From a virus, in the IMG/VR virus record IMGVR_UViG_3300012012_001194, positions 1 to 64,000 of that record: a stretch of DNA of 64,000 bases. One strand, 5' to 3'. A program made the translations under genes and the position numbers. Below are positions 51,882 to 61,515 of the stretch, piece by piece (within the stretch, counting starts at the first letter, position 1; each line of letters starts with the position of its first letter). Under the pieces are notes generated by a model that searched no databases, had not been told where the DNA came from, and worked only from the letters and a program-made list of their open reading frames with translations.

Positions 51882-53378
51882 TCAATCCTTGGAATAATCT
51901 GGATACTCGTCAACAATCTGCATGTTTGGCTTTGATACAGTACTTGACTCCATTAAGCCGCCTAGTAAATCATTAGCCATGCTCGCTGGCAATCGTTTTC
52001 CTTCGCCCGCAGAGGTGCTAGGGGACAAGTACGTACTCCTGTCAACGCCTGTATTACCCATCCCCTTTCTAATCGCCATCTCATTAACCCCAGCGCCACC
52101 TAAGCCGCCGATAGCGCCACCAGCAAGAGCACCACGGCCAAGTCGACCAAGAATACCTACGCCTTTCTTTCGTTTACCAAACATAGCGTTACCTACGCCG
52201 CCTATTGCAGCGCCTGCGCCGCCACCTAGGATAGCCGCCTGAGCTGTAGGGTCAAGACCTTTATAAGCATCTAAAGCCTGAGCTCCCATGCCCTTAAGGC
52301 TTTCTAAAAAAGCTCGCTTGTGCATGGTTCCGTTTTGATGACCAAGGCGAGCGGCAAAGGCTGCCGACTTGTTCACCTTTTTACCCTTTTTTTTGTTATT
52401 ATCACTTATGAACTTTCTCATCTCCCCGTGGGCTCCCTTGAACTCATTAGGAACATCATCAGTCAAGTCGTCATAGTCTTTTAAGTCGTCTGATGCGCCC
52501 TTTTCAAGTTGCGATCTTAAGCGCTGGTTACGAACGGCTGCGTCGTATCCTTCAAATCCGCCGCCTAGTAAAGATATAAGAGCCCCCGCTCCGGATCCAG
52601 CTCCTAAACCGCCTGCTAAGGATGCAGCAGCCATAGGTTCTGCGACCCCGGCAGCGCCTAGCATACCTACGCCCTGCCCCATTCGTCCAAATAACTCGCC
52701 CACAGCGCCTGTAGTCCTGCCGACGTTACCCTCTTGGTAACGAGGCGAGCGGCCAGCTAATTGCTCTAAAGCGTCAACAGATCCGGCTCGATGAAATCCC
52801 CCCGCAGGCAGCAGGGCTCCCCACCTACTTAAATGCGGGTCTGCCGCAGCTAGATCCATAGTTTGGCCTTCAGCTTTAGCTTTATTATATTCGTCCCTAA
52901 TTGTAGCGATCTGGCTAGCTCTGGCTGCATTATTTCCTAGGGCTCCGAGTGTTGCACCAATGCCAGTCCCAAGCATGGCACCTCTAGGGCCATTAGCGAA
53001 TCCACCTATGGTGGCGCCTCCAGCGGCGCCTAAAAGCGAAGTCAATACCCTTGCAGTATTTGGATTGGTTATGTTAAAAGCCGGGCTGTTACCCATGGCT
53101 TTAGATAATGTCGTGGCTTTACCTGCCCTAGCATCTGAGTACGGTAATCCCAGAACGTCACCAGCGGTGGCCCAGCGGCTGCCACTTAAAAGTTCATCAT
53201 CAGGGCCGCCATACCCCTTGGGCGCTGCTTTAGGAGGGCCTCCAGCAGGCTTAGGCTTATTAGGTTCATAGGAGTATTTAGGCTTTTTCTTATCAGGAGC
53301 ATCAGCCTCTTCCGCTTGCTTGTATAATTGCTCTAATGCTAACTTAAGTTCGGCGGCTTGGGCTGTAACACTATTCAT
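51882..53378 (-). CDS. Virion protein with glycine-zipper-like membrane segments
   Basis: A 498-residue protein. It begins with a Lys/Pro-rich disordered part (DAPDKKKPKYSYEPNKPKPA). Gly/Ala-rich hydrophobic segments appear at about residues 112-160, 220-265 and 380-425 (LGGGAGAAIGGVGNAMFGKR; RGALAGGAIGGLGGAGV). These could insert into membranes or pack as glycine zippers. Located within the transcription module; proposed as an internal ejection protein by analogy with phages that carry virion polymerases, not by homology. Confidence 0.55.
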   Translation of the reverse strand: MNSVTAQAAELKLALEQLYKQAEEADAPDKKKPKYSYEPNKPKPAGGPPKAAPKGYGGPDDELLSGSRWATAGDVLGLPYSDARAGKATTLSKAMGNSPAFNITNPNTARVLTSLLGAAGGATIGGFANGPRGAMLGTGIGATLGALGNNAARASQIATIRDEYNKAKAEGQTMDLAAADPHLSRWGALLPAGGFHRAGSVDALEQLAGRSPRYQEGNVGRTTGAVGELFGRMGQGVGMLGAAGVAEPMAAASLAGGLGAGSGAGALISLLGGGFEGYDAAVRNQRLRSQLEKGASDDLKDYDDLTDDVPNEFKGAHGEMRKFISDNNKKKGKKVNKSAAFAARLGHQNGTMHKRAFLESLKGMGAQALDAYKGLDPTAQAAILGGGAGAAIGGVGNAMFGKRKKGVGILGRLGRGALAGGAIGGLGGAGVNEMAIRKGMGNTGVDRSTYLSPSTSAGEGKRLPASMANDLLGGLMESSTVSKPNMQIVDEYPDYSKD

Positions 53379-53463
53379 ATCAACACTCCATGTTAAAAAT
53401 GAGCAACTTAAACTCTATTGGAACAGTTTAAACTACATAATACAACGGCGCTACTGCAAACGA

Positions 53464-54102
53464 TTAGTCAAGAAGTAGTGGAGAAGCCTTCCTAAGCAGC
53501 TCGGGACGAAGCAACCCGTAGTCCCTTAGAAGCTTTGAAGTTCCTAAGAGGTTTTCATTGTGCCTGCCTGCACTGTAGTATCCGGCAGCTCCGCCAGCAG
53601 CAGCTGGCGCCAAGGTCGCCATGATTGAAGTAGATAGGGGCTGGCCCGTCAGCTTGCTAGCGGCTAAGCCACCAAGACCGCCGATCCCTGCATACCCTAG
53701 CGCTCTAAGCGTTGGGTTAGCCTTATGACTCTTAAAGTCATACTTCTCACTAGGATCGTTCTTTAATTTGTTGATGATGTTCTCAAAGCCAGGCCGGCCT
53801 AAGCCATAACCACTAAGATCGTCATCAGTAGGTTGAACCATGCTCTTGGCTTGGTCCAGCATAGATATAGCCATAGGCATACGGTCAGGACCGGGCTGCA
53901 TGAAGTCCTTAAGGTTCATATTGCGAGCGGACTTCTCAGACGTTAGCTTGCTCCAGTTCTTCTTATCTGGGTAGGCTTCGCTTCCTGGCTTGGCGGGAGT
54001 TCCGCCTCTTTTCTTTTTTGCTTGAATGTTAGCCCACAACCCAGGGTTGCTCTCAGATGCTGATGATTTAAAGAACAAGCTATGTAATCCCTGTAAGCTC
54101 AT
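53464..54102 (-). CDS. Virion protein with Gly/Ala-rich segment
   Basis: About 212 residues from ATG 54102, chosen because AAGGAGCC lies upstream; an earlier in-frame start lacks a ribosome site. Around residue 136 a hydrophobic Gly-rich stretch (RALGYAGIGGLGGLAASKLT, then LAPAAAGGAAGYYSAG) resembles membrane segments of the neighbours. The 130-base space upstream of it holds no clear promoter. Function unknown. Confidence 0.55.
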   Translation of the reverse strand: MSLQGLHSLFFKSSASESNPGLWANIQAKKKRGGTPAKPGSEAYPDKKNWSKLTSEKSARNMNLKDFMQPGPDRMPMAISMLDQAKSMVQPTDDDLSGYGLGRPGFENIINKLKNDPSEKYDFKSHKANPTLRALGYAGIGGLGGLAASKLTGQPLSTSIMATLAPAAAGGAAGYYSAGRHNENLLGTSKLLRDYGLLRPELLRKASPLLLD

Positions 54103-54232
54103 GATCGGCTCCTTAGATAATAACCCAGCTGAAAAAGCCTCGTCGCTCTGACACACTTCCGCTTCGAGCAACGATTAGTCCCAGGAAAGTGCTAAAACAG
54201 GCCCTAGCCTTTCCAGCCAAGTACACATAATA
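54103..54232. other. Intergenic space after the helicase gene
   Basis: About 130 bases without an obvious gene. The minus strand shows an AT-rich block TAATATTATGTG just after the helicase stop and nothing like a terminator. Nothing else seen. Confidence 0.5.
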
Positions 54233-55726
54233 TTACTCTTTACTTCCAATTTGTTTAAGCAAATTAAGGAATTGCTCATTTAATTCCTGCTTTCTATTAG
54301 CGGCAGAAATCAAATAGTCATCCGTAGCTGGTACTGGATCTGCTCCAACACCCACATATCTCAACATAGATCTTAGCCTACCGGGGGCTGTCCTAGCTAT
54401 GTATCTTTCTATTTGAACCTTCCTATCTTCTATAGGGAGGTGCTCATGGCTATCAAAGCGCAAAGCCCTTCCTTCACTCTGACTACTCCTAGCAGTGTTC
54501 CAATGCGGGTCTAATAGCTGAACTAGCTTAGTTCCCTTAAAGGAAAGACCCTCAGTTCCAGACGGGCCTAAGAGCGCAACCTTAAGCTTGTCGGTATTGT
54601 AGTCGTCTACTAAGCGCTTACGCTCTTTATCAGATAGGGCGCCCGTGAAAGAGGCAGCTGGAATGCCAGCTCGGTCTAGCGCCGCTTGATAAGGGGAAAG
54701 CCCAGCATCAATGAAGTTGGAGAAGATCAGGGCTTTGCCCTTGGGGTCTTTATCCAAGAGCCCTTTAAGATTACTAAAGGCAGTGGTCAGCTTGGGCGAG
54801 TCATCAAATGCCTTTTGGACATCTTTGTTACCCTTCATAAATGGAAGAGTAGAAAGACCTACCTGTCTCAGCCCCGTCATGAAGCTGGTCATTCGGCTGA
54901 CCTCTTCCTGCGTCAGCGGGTAATTCATCTTGAGCTTCCATCGAAGCGCAGCAGGAAGCTGCCCCATCATGTAGCTGTTAAGGTCGGTCTGGTTTTGGCT
55001 CATCTCTACGACGACGTCTTTGCGGTTAATCTCAGCTTTGGGAGCCAGAGGTGCAAAGTAATCCACCTTCCCTTGAAGCTTGTTTTTAAGCTGATCTTGG
55101 TTGATGATCGATGGCTCGCCGGGAGCCCCGTTGAAGATGCGCTTGTACCACGGCTGCTTGGGAGCCTCATCCATGTACATGTTACCGAACTCTTCAGGGC
55201 TCATGTCCTCGCCAGTGAGGATGTTATAAGGCACTGTGAAGTCGCTTGGGTCGTTAACTACTGGTGTGCCCGTGAGAAGCACCACCTGCCTAGCCTTTCT
55301 AGCAGCTTCTACTAGGTTCTTGGCTTGAGCCGAGTTTGGATTACGGAAGCGATGAGCCTCATCTACTAAGAGGGAGCCTGGGTTCTCAATCGTACGGCCA
55401 AGCGCTACTCCGGTGTGGCTCATGATGCTACTTGGCGTAGCAGTTGGTTGATCAATAAACTTTTCCTGCTCCTTACGTAAGTTGTTACGTAGAGAAGCTG
55501 GAACTACAGCGGTGTAAGGTATTTTTGACTCGTCTGCTGCAGCTAAGCCGCTTAGTGTTTTTCCAGACCCAAGGCTGTGATAAAGCAACATACGAGCTTT
55601 GCCAGCTGTGTCTAACTGTTTCTGTACCTTATCTACTACTCCCTGCTGGTGCGGCTGCAGCGAGATATTAGGATTAAGGTCAGCCTGTTTTGTGGAGACG
55701 TCTCCACTAATGTAGTCTTGGGTCAC
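54233..55726 (-). CDS. SNF2-type superfamily 2 helicase/translocase
   Basis: A 497-residue protein, GTG start, two bases after the RNA polymerase gene. Motif I SLGSGKT (51-57), motif II DEAH (122-125), motif III TGTP (152-155), and the second domain with FSNFIDAGLS, IPAASFTGALSDKERKRLVD, GTEGLSFKGTKLVQLLDPHW and SEGRALRFDSH (arginine-finger region) are all present. This is typical of SNF2/RapA-like ATPases, which move on double-stranded DNA and in bacteria assist RNA polymerase recycling. Position beside the polymerase suggests a role in phage transcription or DNA ejection. The N-terminus carries the palindrome-coded SGDVSTKQ as an extra tail. Confidence 0.9.
   Translation of the reverse strand: MTQDYISGDVSTKQADLNPNISLQPHQQGVVDKVQKQLDTAGKARMLLYHSLGSGKTLSGLAAADESKIPYTAVVPASLRNNLRKEQEKFIDQPTATPSSIMSHTGVALGRTIENPGSLLVDEAHRFRNPNSAQAKNLVEAARKARQVVLLTGTPVVNDPSDFTVPYNILTGEDMSPEEFGNMYMDEAPKQPWYKRIFNGAPGEPSIINQDQLKNKLQGKVDYFAPLAPKAEINRKDVVVEMSQNQTDLNSYMMGQLPAALRWKLKMNYPLTQEEVSRMTSFMTGLRQVGLSTLPFMKGNKDVQKAFDDSPKLTTAFSNLKGLLDKDPKGKALIFSNFIDAGLSPYQAALDRAGIPAASFTGALSDKERKRLVDDYNTDKLKVALLGPSGTEGLSFKGTKLVQLLDPHWNTARSSQSEGRALRFDSHEHLPIEDRKVQIERYIARTAPGRLRSMLRYVGVGADPVPATDDYLISAANRKQELNEQFLNLLKQIGSKE
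55692..55707. repeat. Dispersed palindrome, copy 7
   Basis: GTGGAGACGTCTCCAC, perfect 16 bases, in codons 6-12 of the helicase gene; encodes SGDVST. Confidence 0.95.
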
Positions 55727-55728
55727 GG

Positions 55729-58700
55729 CTACTCCACTATGACAACTTTGTCGTTGGCATCAATCTCGCCGGAACGGTACGCACGCATGGCATCAGCCTT
55801 AGTCTTGAAGTACCTCTCTGGCCTCTTAGATGCTTCAGAAGTGGCGGTGTAGAGCCCGCCTTGGTATTCATTCATTGGCAACTGATGAACCTTGAAGTTC
55901 TTTACAGCGAACAGGTTTCTGCTGGGTAGCATCTTCTCCATAGCGTCTTTAACCGCTTCGTCAGTAGTAGGCACATGGTAGTTCATAGCATCGCCATCGA
56001 AGTCGGCGCCAAACCCTTTTACAATAATAGGAGGAACTTGAAGAGTACTTCCCTTAACAAGGGTAGGCCTAAACGCCATAACCCCATATCTATGTAACAC
56101 TGGAGCACGAGTAATGATAACAGGTCTTGCTTCCATCTCAGAAGTCATGGCATCCATAGCCATCTTATCTTTATTCTCTATCATTTCTGCGGCTTTAAAC
56201 CTATCAACTCCACGCCTGACTAATCTTCTCATAATAAATGGCTTATACACTGCCCAAGCCCTGTCTTCAGGGATACCGACTTGATCCATGTCCAGTTCTG
56301 GATTAGGAGTAATAGCAGCCCTACCTACCATGTCAACATTAGATGCTAATAGCTTTCTTTGAAGGACACTGAACTTAGGGTTATCACCAAAGACTTGCTT
56401 TAGTATTCCCTTTACGTTCTTCTGCTCTAACTTTGGATTGGTAGCATCGCCAAGCCCAGTTACGGCTTTGAGGGAGTCATAAACGCTTGTTCTATGCTCA
56501 GAAAGATCAGAGAAGCTCTTGGACGACTCCCTCATCTCGTTGTTAGAGTCGATCAACTCTTTATAAAGATAGTTAGCGTCTCCAACCATAGGCAGCCCGC
56601 TTGACTGCATCACGCTAACTGGCCTAAATAAAGGAGGAAGCACAGGAGCTTTAGACATCATCCAGTCAGATGGATGCATATTCAGTTCTTTAGTGCTCTT
56701 AAGATACCCAAGTTTACGAACTGCTTCATCTCTGTAAGACTTCTTACCAGAAGCTATCTGAGCTCTGGCTTTCATGATCTCTTGGTCGACATTGATCTTC
56801 TTTAGTGCTATCCCAATAGCGTTAGGTCCCTTAACGCCGTTAAGAGCTTCTTTACCAGCTAATACGTCTCTAAATTTGTTCTCTGTTAATCCCAGTACTT
56901 TGCGTATGGGCTCTTCCATAACAGGGTTAGGCATCGGCTCGTGCAGCTTTATGTGGCTCCACATCGTACCGCCATGGCCGCCCGTAAGCTTAGGGTCAAA
57001 TAACCCATCACCGACTGGCTTCATGCCGCCTTCCCAATCTACGGTGTCGGATCGCTTAATCTCACGATCGCCTGAGAGGGAGTCTATATCTCTATCAGTC
57101 AATGCCATGAGCTGTGTCTTGGAGCCGCTGCGCACGGGGTTAATTCCAGCTGCTTGGAGCTGTGCCATAAACTTGCGATAGGTCAAAGGCACTCTAGGGA
57201 TTGGCATAGCCTTGCCCCCCATGAAGGCCGCCCAGTAATCATCGTTCTTCTGGCCTCGAATAGCTCCTGCGTCTCTTAGAACCTCATGGGCCCCGTGAGA
57301 GAGTAGAGCGTTAACGTCCATGAGGGCCATTCTTTTAGATCCGGTCTCTCCGCCTTTAGCCGGGGTCTCTTCAGCGGTGTACCCGCTAGAAATTCCTCGA
57401 CCTTGGCCTTTAGACTCAGAGGTGTGATGCAACTTCATAAAGAAGCGATTGCCTGTGAAGATGTTCTTAATCTTCTTACCTGACTCAGGATCTTCGAGGT
57501 CTTCCATATCACTAAGGTTGTTTTTTCTAAGCTCATCGATAGCGAACTCAGTAAGGTCTTCGATGTTGTCGAAGTCTTTAACTGCGTAGCGTTTACCTGT
57601 CTTCTCAGATATCTTTCCAAGAGCAGCTTCTACCATCTGGCTTGGATTAGTTCGAGTAATAACCCCAAGCGGGTTTAGTAGTACTTCAAAGGGCCGTCCG
57701 TCTGCGCCTTTTGGCATCTTGTCATCAGGAACAACAGTGGAGATAACTCCTTTATCACCATAACGCCCGGAGAGCTTATCTCCTTCTTTCATGGGGTTAA
57801 GGCTCTTTACCGTTACTGCAAATCCTTTTTTAGTTTGAGCCACGTCGGTAACCACACCTTCGTTCTCGTGATCCCACGTGGTGCTGGCGTTATTAAACCC
57901 AGTCCTAGACCTTCCAACTTGCTGGTTATGGGCTCTTGAGAGTACGTTAGCTTGTAAGATAAGTGGGTCACCTTTTCTTACAACTGTACCCGGCTTAATC
58001 ACACCGTTGTCGTCAAGGTTGTCTACGAGGGCCCTAGAATAATCAGAAGGAAACAGTGTAAGAAACGCCCGCTTTCCAGGCTTGGTGTCTTTGTCAAATT
58101 CAGCCTCATGCTGATACATGTGCTCAGAGGTTAGACGTTTAGCTGCGCCTTCTGAAATAACAATAGCGTCTTCAAAGTTGTAACCCTTGTAAGGTATGTA
58201 GGCGGTTCTAAGATTAGTGCCTAGCGCAGATGTGCCTTTGTCATTAGTGTAGTTAGATCTAGCTAACAAGTCACCTTGGTTGACAACATCACCAACTTTT
58301 ACGGTAGCCGTGTTATGTAGAAAAGTCTTACGGTTGAATGGAAGATTATTATAGATCTCTTTCTTGTGAAGCTGGCCGTCTTCTCCCCGTACATGAATCT
58401 CATCACCATCTACTTTGATTACTTGGCCCGCTACATCAGAGTGTATAGCGCCCATATGTTTACCGTAATCTTCCTCATAAGACTTGTCGTCTTCATCGGG
58501 CATACCTGATTGCACATAAGGGGCTTCAGGGTTTTGTAGGGGTAGCGCCTGCGTAAGCATGCGGGCGCCCATCATTACTCGCTGCCCTTTGGTAGCGCTC
58601 TTAAGAGGAATCATATTGGCTAGCTGATTAAAGGCGTGCTCCATGCGAGGAAGCTCATGGCTAACCTCTGCTCTGTTCACGTACTTGATCTTACCGTTAA

Positions 58701-60204
58701 CTAAAGCAGCTATCTTTTGATTATTAGGATCTCGAAGCTGATTAGGGAACGCCACAACAGAGTCGGCCATCTCTTGAGGAGTTCGCCACACTTGCTCGTT
58801 AGTGTTCACGTCTCTAAATCCGCCATACACCTTTCCATCAATACCTTTTCTGGAGTTGATAGCAATACGACTGTCTACGCCTACTTTGAGAGACTCTGGA
58901 GTTAGCAAGGGGTCTACAAAGCCAAAGTGAGACGGCTGTACGTTACGAGCCTCTTCAGGTACAGATTGCAGCGAAGGGATACCGCCTTCACCGAGGCGGC
59001 TAATCCTAGTTACTTGGTTAAGCAGGTCGGCAGGGTTAACTTCTTCAAGGGGTTGGCCTAACCCGCTAGTCATAATGGCGCCATTAATCTGAGAGTTTAA
59101 AAACCCAGCGCTGAAAGGGCTTAGGTTCTTCCTGAAGCTAGCCTTCCATAGCAGAGGGCGCATTACTCGGTGTGCAGCGTTGACCCTTTCTGCAAATAAG
59201 TCTTCAGGCCCAACCATAGACTGATACGCCATAGCGTCACGGTCGTCTGGGTCTACCTCTTTACGGTGGACAGCTAATATCTTCTTAGTAGCAGCTAAAA
59301 TAGAATCTGCTGATACGTTCTTAAACGGCTGACCTAAAGTGCGAGACGTAACCTCGGGATCCATCTCCATCTTGGCGATAGCTTCTAATATAGATTGCTT
59401 TTTACTCTCTGCGGTATGAATCTCGCCTGCCTTAGTCTTGCCTATCTTGGCAAACAGCTTTTCCATATGGTTTGGATCGTCGGTAGCAGAGTTAGCACTG
59501 TAGATCTCATTACCCCAGGCTTCTCTAAGCTGCTTGTCAGTAGCGCCAAGGGCTTTTAGTAAAGGAGTAACAGGTACAGAGGATTGGCCGAAGCCTATAG
59601 AAAATACACCCTTCTCAGGATCTAGCGAGTAGCGATGGGACGAGCCTTTTCCTGGCATAACGTTGACATGGCTTTCGACTTCACCATTCTTAGCGATACG
59701 AGTGAACACGCCTGGCTTTAGCCGCATTTGATTAGCTAACGTGTATTCAGTGCCGGTGACGATGAAAGTGCCACGGTCGGTCATATAGGGAACTTTAGCC
59801 AGCGTAGTTCTACGGGTGTCTAGCGTATCGCCAGTAACATTATCTGTTAATGTTAGCGTACCTTTAAGTGCCCGATTTAAGGTATCGCCCTTAAGAATTG
59901 CATTCTTCTGTGACTTGATAGACTTCTGCTCATCGGGGTCGTCCCAGCCAATATCCGAAACACTTAAGGTGTGCCTCTGGTTTACTAATGGTTGGATGTT
60001 AGATGCGGCAGCTTGAATACCAGAAAAGATAGCAGTCCTAGTAGCTTTGATATCATCAAACTTGCGCATTGGCGGCGGTACGGGGGGTTGCATAACGGGC
60101 GGCGGCAGGGTAGGAGCTGCCGTAGAAGCAACCAAGCCGACTGGCTTAGGCTTAGTCGGCTCGGAGCTCAGAACACTGTTATCGTCATCAAGTATTCCAG
60201 CCAT
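55729..60204 (-). CDS. RNA polymerase beta / beta' N-terminal fusion
   Basis: A 1491-residue protein. Residues 1-60 are Pro-rich. Beta features follow: VPYMTDRGTFIVTGTEYTLA with KPGVF (138-166), PYKGYNFEDAIVISEGAAKR (671-690), KEGDKLSGRYGDKGVI (806-821, with the conserved lysines near the active site), LGVITRTNPSQ (846-856), and GYTAEETPAKGGETGSKRMA (941-960) in place of the beta C-terminal clamp motif. Beta' begins at about residue 1050: GDGLFDPKLTGGHGGTMWSH with no zinc-binding cysteines, PPLFRPVSV, GRAAITPNPEL, ITRAPVLHRYGVMAFRPTL and ADFDGDAMNYHVP, the catalytic Mg-binding loop at 1401-1405. It ends about 90 residues after DFDGD, where the separate 49019-50938 protein continues. Ends in TAG. 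Confidence 0.95.
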   Translation of the reverse strand: MAGILDDDNSVLSSEPTKPKPVGLVASTAAPTLPPPVMQPPVPPPMRKFDDIKATRTAIFSGIQAAASNIQPLVNQRHTLSVSDIGWDDPDEQKSIKSQKNAILKGDTLNRALKGTLTLTDNVTGDTLDTRRTTLAKVPYMTDRGTFIVTGTEYTLANQMRLKPGVFTRIAKNGEVESHVNVMPGKGSSHRYSLDPEKGVFSIGFGQSSVPVTPLLKALGATDKQLREAWGNEIYSANSATDDPNHMEKLFAKIGKTKAGEIHTAESKKQSILEAIAKMEMDPEVTSRTLGQPFKNVSADSILAATKKILAVHRKEVDPDDRDAMAYQSMVGPEDLFAERVNAAHRVMRPLLWKASFRKNLSPFSAGFLNSQINGAIMTSGLGQPLEEVNPADLLNQVTRISRLGEGGIPSLQSVPEEARNVQPSHFGFVDPLLTPESLKVGVDSRIAINSRKGIDGKVYGGFRDVNTNEQVWRTPQEMADSVVAFPNQLRDPNNQKIAALVNGKIKYVNRAEVSHELPRMEHAFNQLANMIPLKSATKGQRVMMGARMLTQALPLQNPEAPYVQSGMPDEDDKSYEEDYGKHMGAIHSDVAGQVIKVDGDEIHVRGEDGQLHKKEIYNNLPFNRKTFLHNTATVKVGDVVNQGDLLARSNYTNDKGTSALGTNLRTAYIPYKGYNFEDAIVISEGAAKRLTSEHMYQHEAEFDKDTKPGKRAFLTLFPSDYSRALVDNLDDNGVIKPGTVVRKGDPLILQANVLSRAHNQQVGRSRTGFNNASTTWDHENEGVVTDVAQTKKGFAVTVKSLNPMKEGDKLSGRYGDKGVISTVVPDDKMPKGADGRPFEVLLNPLGVITRTNPSQMVEAALGKISEKTGKRYAVKDFDNIEDLTEFAIDELRKNNLSDMEDLEDPESGKKIKNIFTGNRFFMKLHHTSESKGQGRGISSGYTAEETPAKGGETGSKRMALMDVNALLSHGAHEVLRDAGAIRGQKNDDYWAAFMGGKAMPIPRVPLTYRKFMAQLQAAGINPVRSGSKTQLMALTDRDIDSLSGDREIKRSDTVDWEGGMKPVGDGLFDPKLTGGHGGTMWSHIKLHEPMPNPVMEEPIRKVLGLTENKFRDVLAGKEALNGVKGPNAIGIALKKINVDQEIMKARAQIASGKKSYRDEAVRKLGYLKSTKELNMHPSDWMMSKAPVLPPLFRPVSVMQSSGLPMVGDANYLYKELIDSNNEMRESSKSFSDLSEHRTSVYDSLKAVTGLGDATNPKLEQKNVKGILKQVFGDNPKFSVLQRKLLASNVDMVGRAAITPNPELDMDQVGIPEDRAWAVYKPFIMRRLVRRGVDRFKAAEMIENKDKMAMDAMTSEMEARPVIITRAPVLHRYGVMAFRPTLVKGSTLQVPPIIVKGFGADFDGDAMNYHVPTTDEAVKDAMEKMLPSRNLFAVKNFKVHQLPMNEYQGGLYTATSEASKRPERYFKTKADAMRAYRSGEIDANDKVVIVE

Positions 60205-60205
60205 T

Positions 60206-61153
60206 TTAGGCCTCGTATTCTAGAGTTTTACCTATGTCACCGGAAGGTCTAAGAGTTTTCTTGTTTTTAGCGACATCTACGGGAACAGGAATTGAATAGA
60301 TGGGCTGCCCCTCTATTGCTCTGCGGTTAAGGAACTCGTTGAGGTAACGTTGGGATTCTAGCTTCTCAGCGTCGTTCTTCTTGGCATCTTGATACCCTGT
60401 GTATATACCTGCAGTACCGAGGCCCAGACCTAGCGCTCCGAGTACACCGGCGTATCCTTTTAAGGCGTCCTTAGGATTTGGAGTATTATCTTTAATCTTC
60501 CTACCTAACGCTCCAATACCCGCAACCACGTTTCCACCAAAATCCAATAAGTTGTCCTTAGCTTGCTTCTCGCCTTCAGAATGAAACTCAGCTAACTTCT
60601 CTAAGTCCTCAGCCAAACTAGCGGACTTAACCGCTTTAATAGGCGAGCTCAATCTATTAGAGTGAGCCTCTACTAGAGCCTTACCAAATTCAGCTTTAGC
60701 GTCGGTAAGCTCTTGATCTTTCTCTGCTTTAACTTTCTTAGTTAGCAAATGGTTTATAAGAGAGTAGCTTCCAACCGCTGGAACAGCGGCGGCAGTAAGC
60801 GCCGCTGAAAGATAGTAAGGGTTAGCCAGATCACCAGGCTGAAACTTTGACTCCTTTTCCATGGAGATATTCTTGCCGGGTTTATAAGTACCTAGATTCT
60901 TTGCTTTACCTTTAAGCTTGCGCTTACGTCTACTCTCAAAGAACTCAGAAGTGCCTGGAATGGCACTCTGACCAGGAACAGGGACTTCCACCATGGATCC
61001 GCTAGGAGCACCAAGGGTTGACTCCCTGTCTGTGAGAAGCGAGCCGCTATTTAGATGCTTAAGCAGAGCTAAGCCAGAGCCCCCTAGTAAGCTATAAAGA
61101 CCAGTCCTCTTTAAATCTTCCATCTGCCTAGAGTCGAAATAATCGTTTGGCAT
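60206..61153 (-). CDS. Putative membrane-associated virion protein
   Basis: A 315-residue protein with several hydrophobic Gly/Ala segments (YYLSAALTAAAVPAVGSYSL around residue 113; YAGVLGALGLGLGTAGIYTG around 240) and a basic KRKLKGK stretch. AGGAGAT precedes the ATG; the stop adjoins the polymerase gene. Likely inserts into a membrane or packs inside the virion. Unrecognised. Confidence 0.55.
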   Translation of the reverse strand: MPNDYFDSRQMEDLKRTGLYSLLGGSGLALLKHLNSGSLLTDRESTLGAPSGSMVEVPVPGQSAIPGTSEFFESRRKRKLKGKAKNLGTYKPGKNISMEKESKFQPGDLANPYYLSAALTAAAVPAVGSYSLINHLLTKKVKAEKDQELTDAKAEFGKALVEAHSNRLSSPIKAVKSASLAEDLEKLAEFHSEGEKQAKDNLLDFGGNVVAGIGALGRKIKDNTPNPKDALKGYAGVLGALGLGLGTAGIYTGYQDAKKNDAEKLESQRYLNEFLNRRAIEGQPIYSIPVPVDVAKNKKTLRPSGDIGKTLEYEA

Positions 61154-61155
61154 TG

Positions 61156-61506
61156 TTATCTCCTAGTTGGAACTATCTTTCCTTGAATGTCCGCCCACTC
61201 CATGTGGATGCTTATCTTCTGTTTGTCTTCAGAGATGAGCTTTGTCCTATCTATCTGAACGCAAGCCCTGTTAGCTATGAGATCTCTTACTTTTGCGTAT
61301 TCCTTAAGGTCTTCAGGATTGCTTAGATCAAATATCTTGACCTTTACATCCAGTTGCAGAGGGATATTCTCATACTCCTCCTGCGTTGTATTAGGGGCCA
61401 TTGGCCCGCCAGCAATTGGAAAGCCCTGCGCCGTAGTGCCGGAAGCCTGTCGGTACTTTACGCCAACGCCGCCAAGCCCAAATTGACTTAGTATTTTATC
61501 GTTCAT
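61156..61506 (-). CDS. Small hypothetical protein
   Basis: A 116-residue mixed alpha/beta protein ending in ISIHMEWADIQGKIVPTRR. Two bases separate it from the downstream gene. Family not recognised. Confidence 0.55.
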   Translation of the reverse strand: MNDKILSQFGLGGVGVKYRQASGTTAQGFPIAGGPMAPNTTQEEYENIPLQLDVKVKIFDLSNPEDLKEYAKVRDLIANRACVQIDRTKLISEDKQKISIHMEWADIQGKIVPTRR

Positions 61507-61515
61507 AATGCCTTT

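Noticed and set aside
54686-55315. A 209-codon open frame on the plus strand opposite the helicase gene
   Set aside because: The minus-strand helicase has all family motifs; the plus frame has no recognisable domain and is a shadow.
54233-55726. Large terminase ATPase
   Set aside because: Motifs (DEAH, TGTP, GLSF, arginine-finger region) are those of an SNF2-type helicase and there is no nuclease domain.
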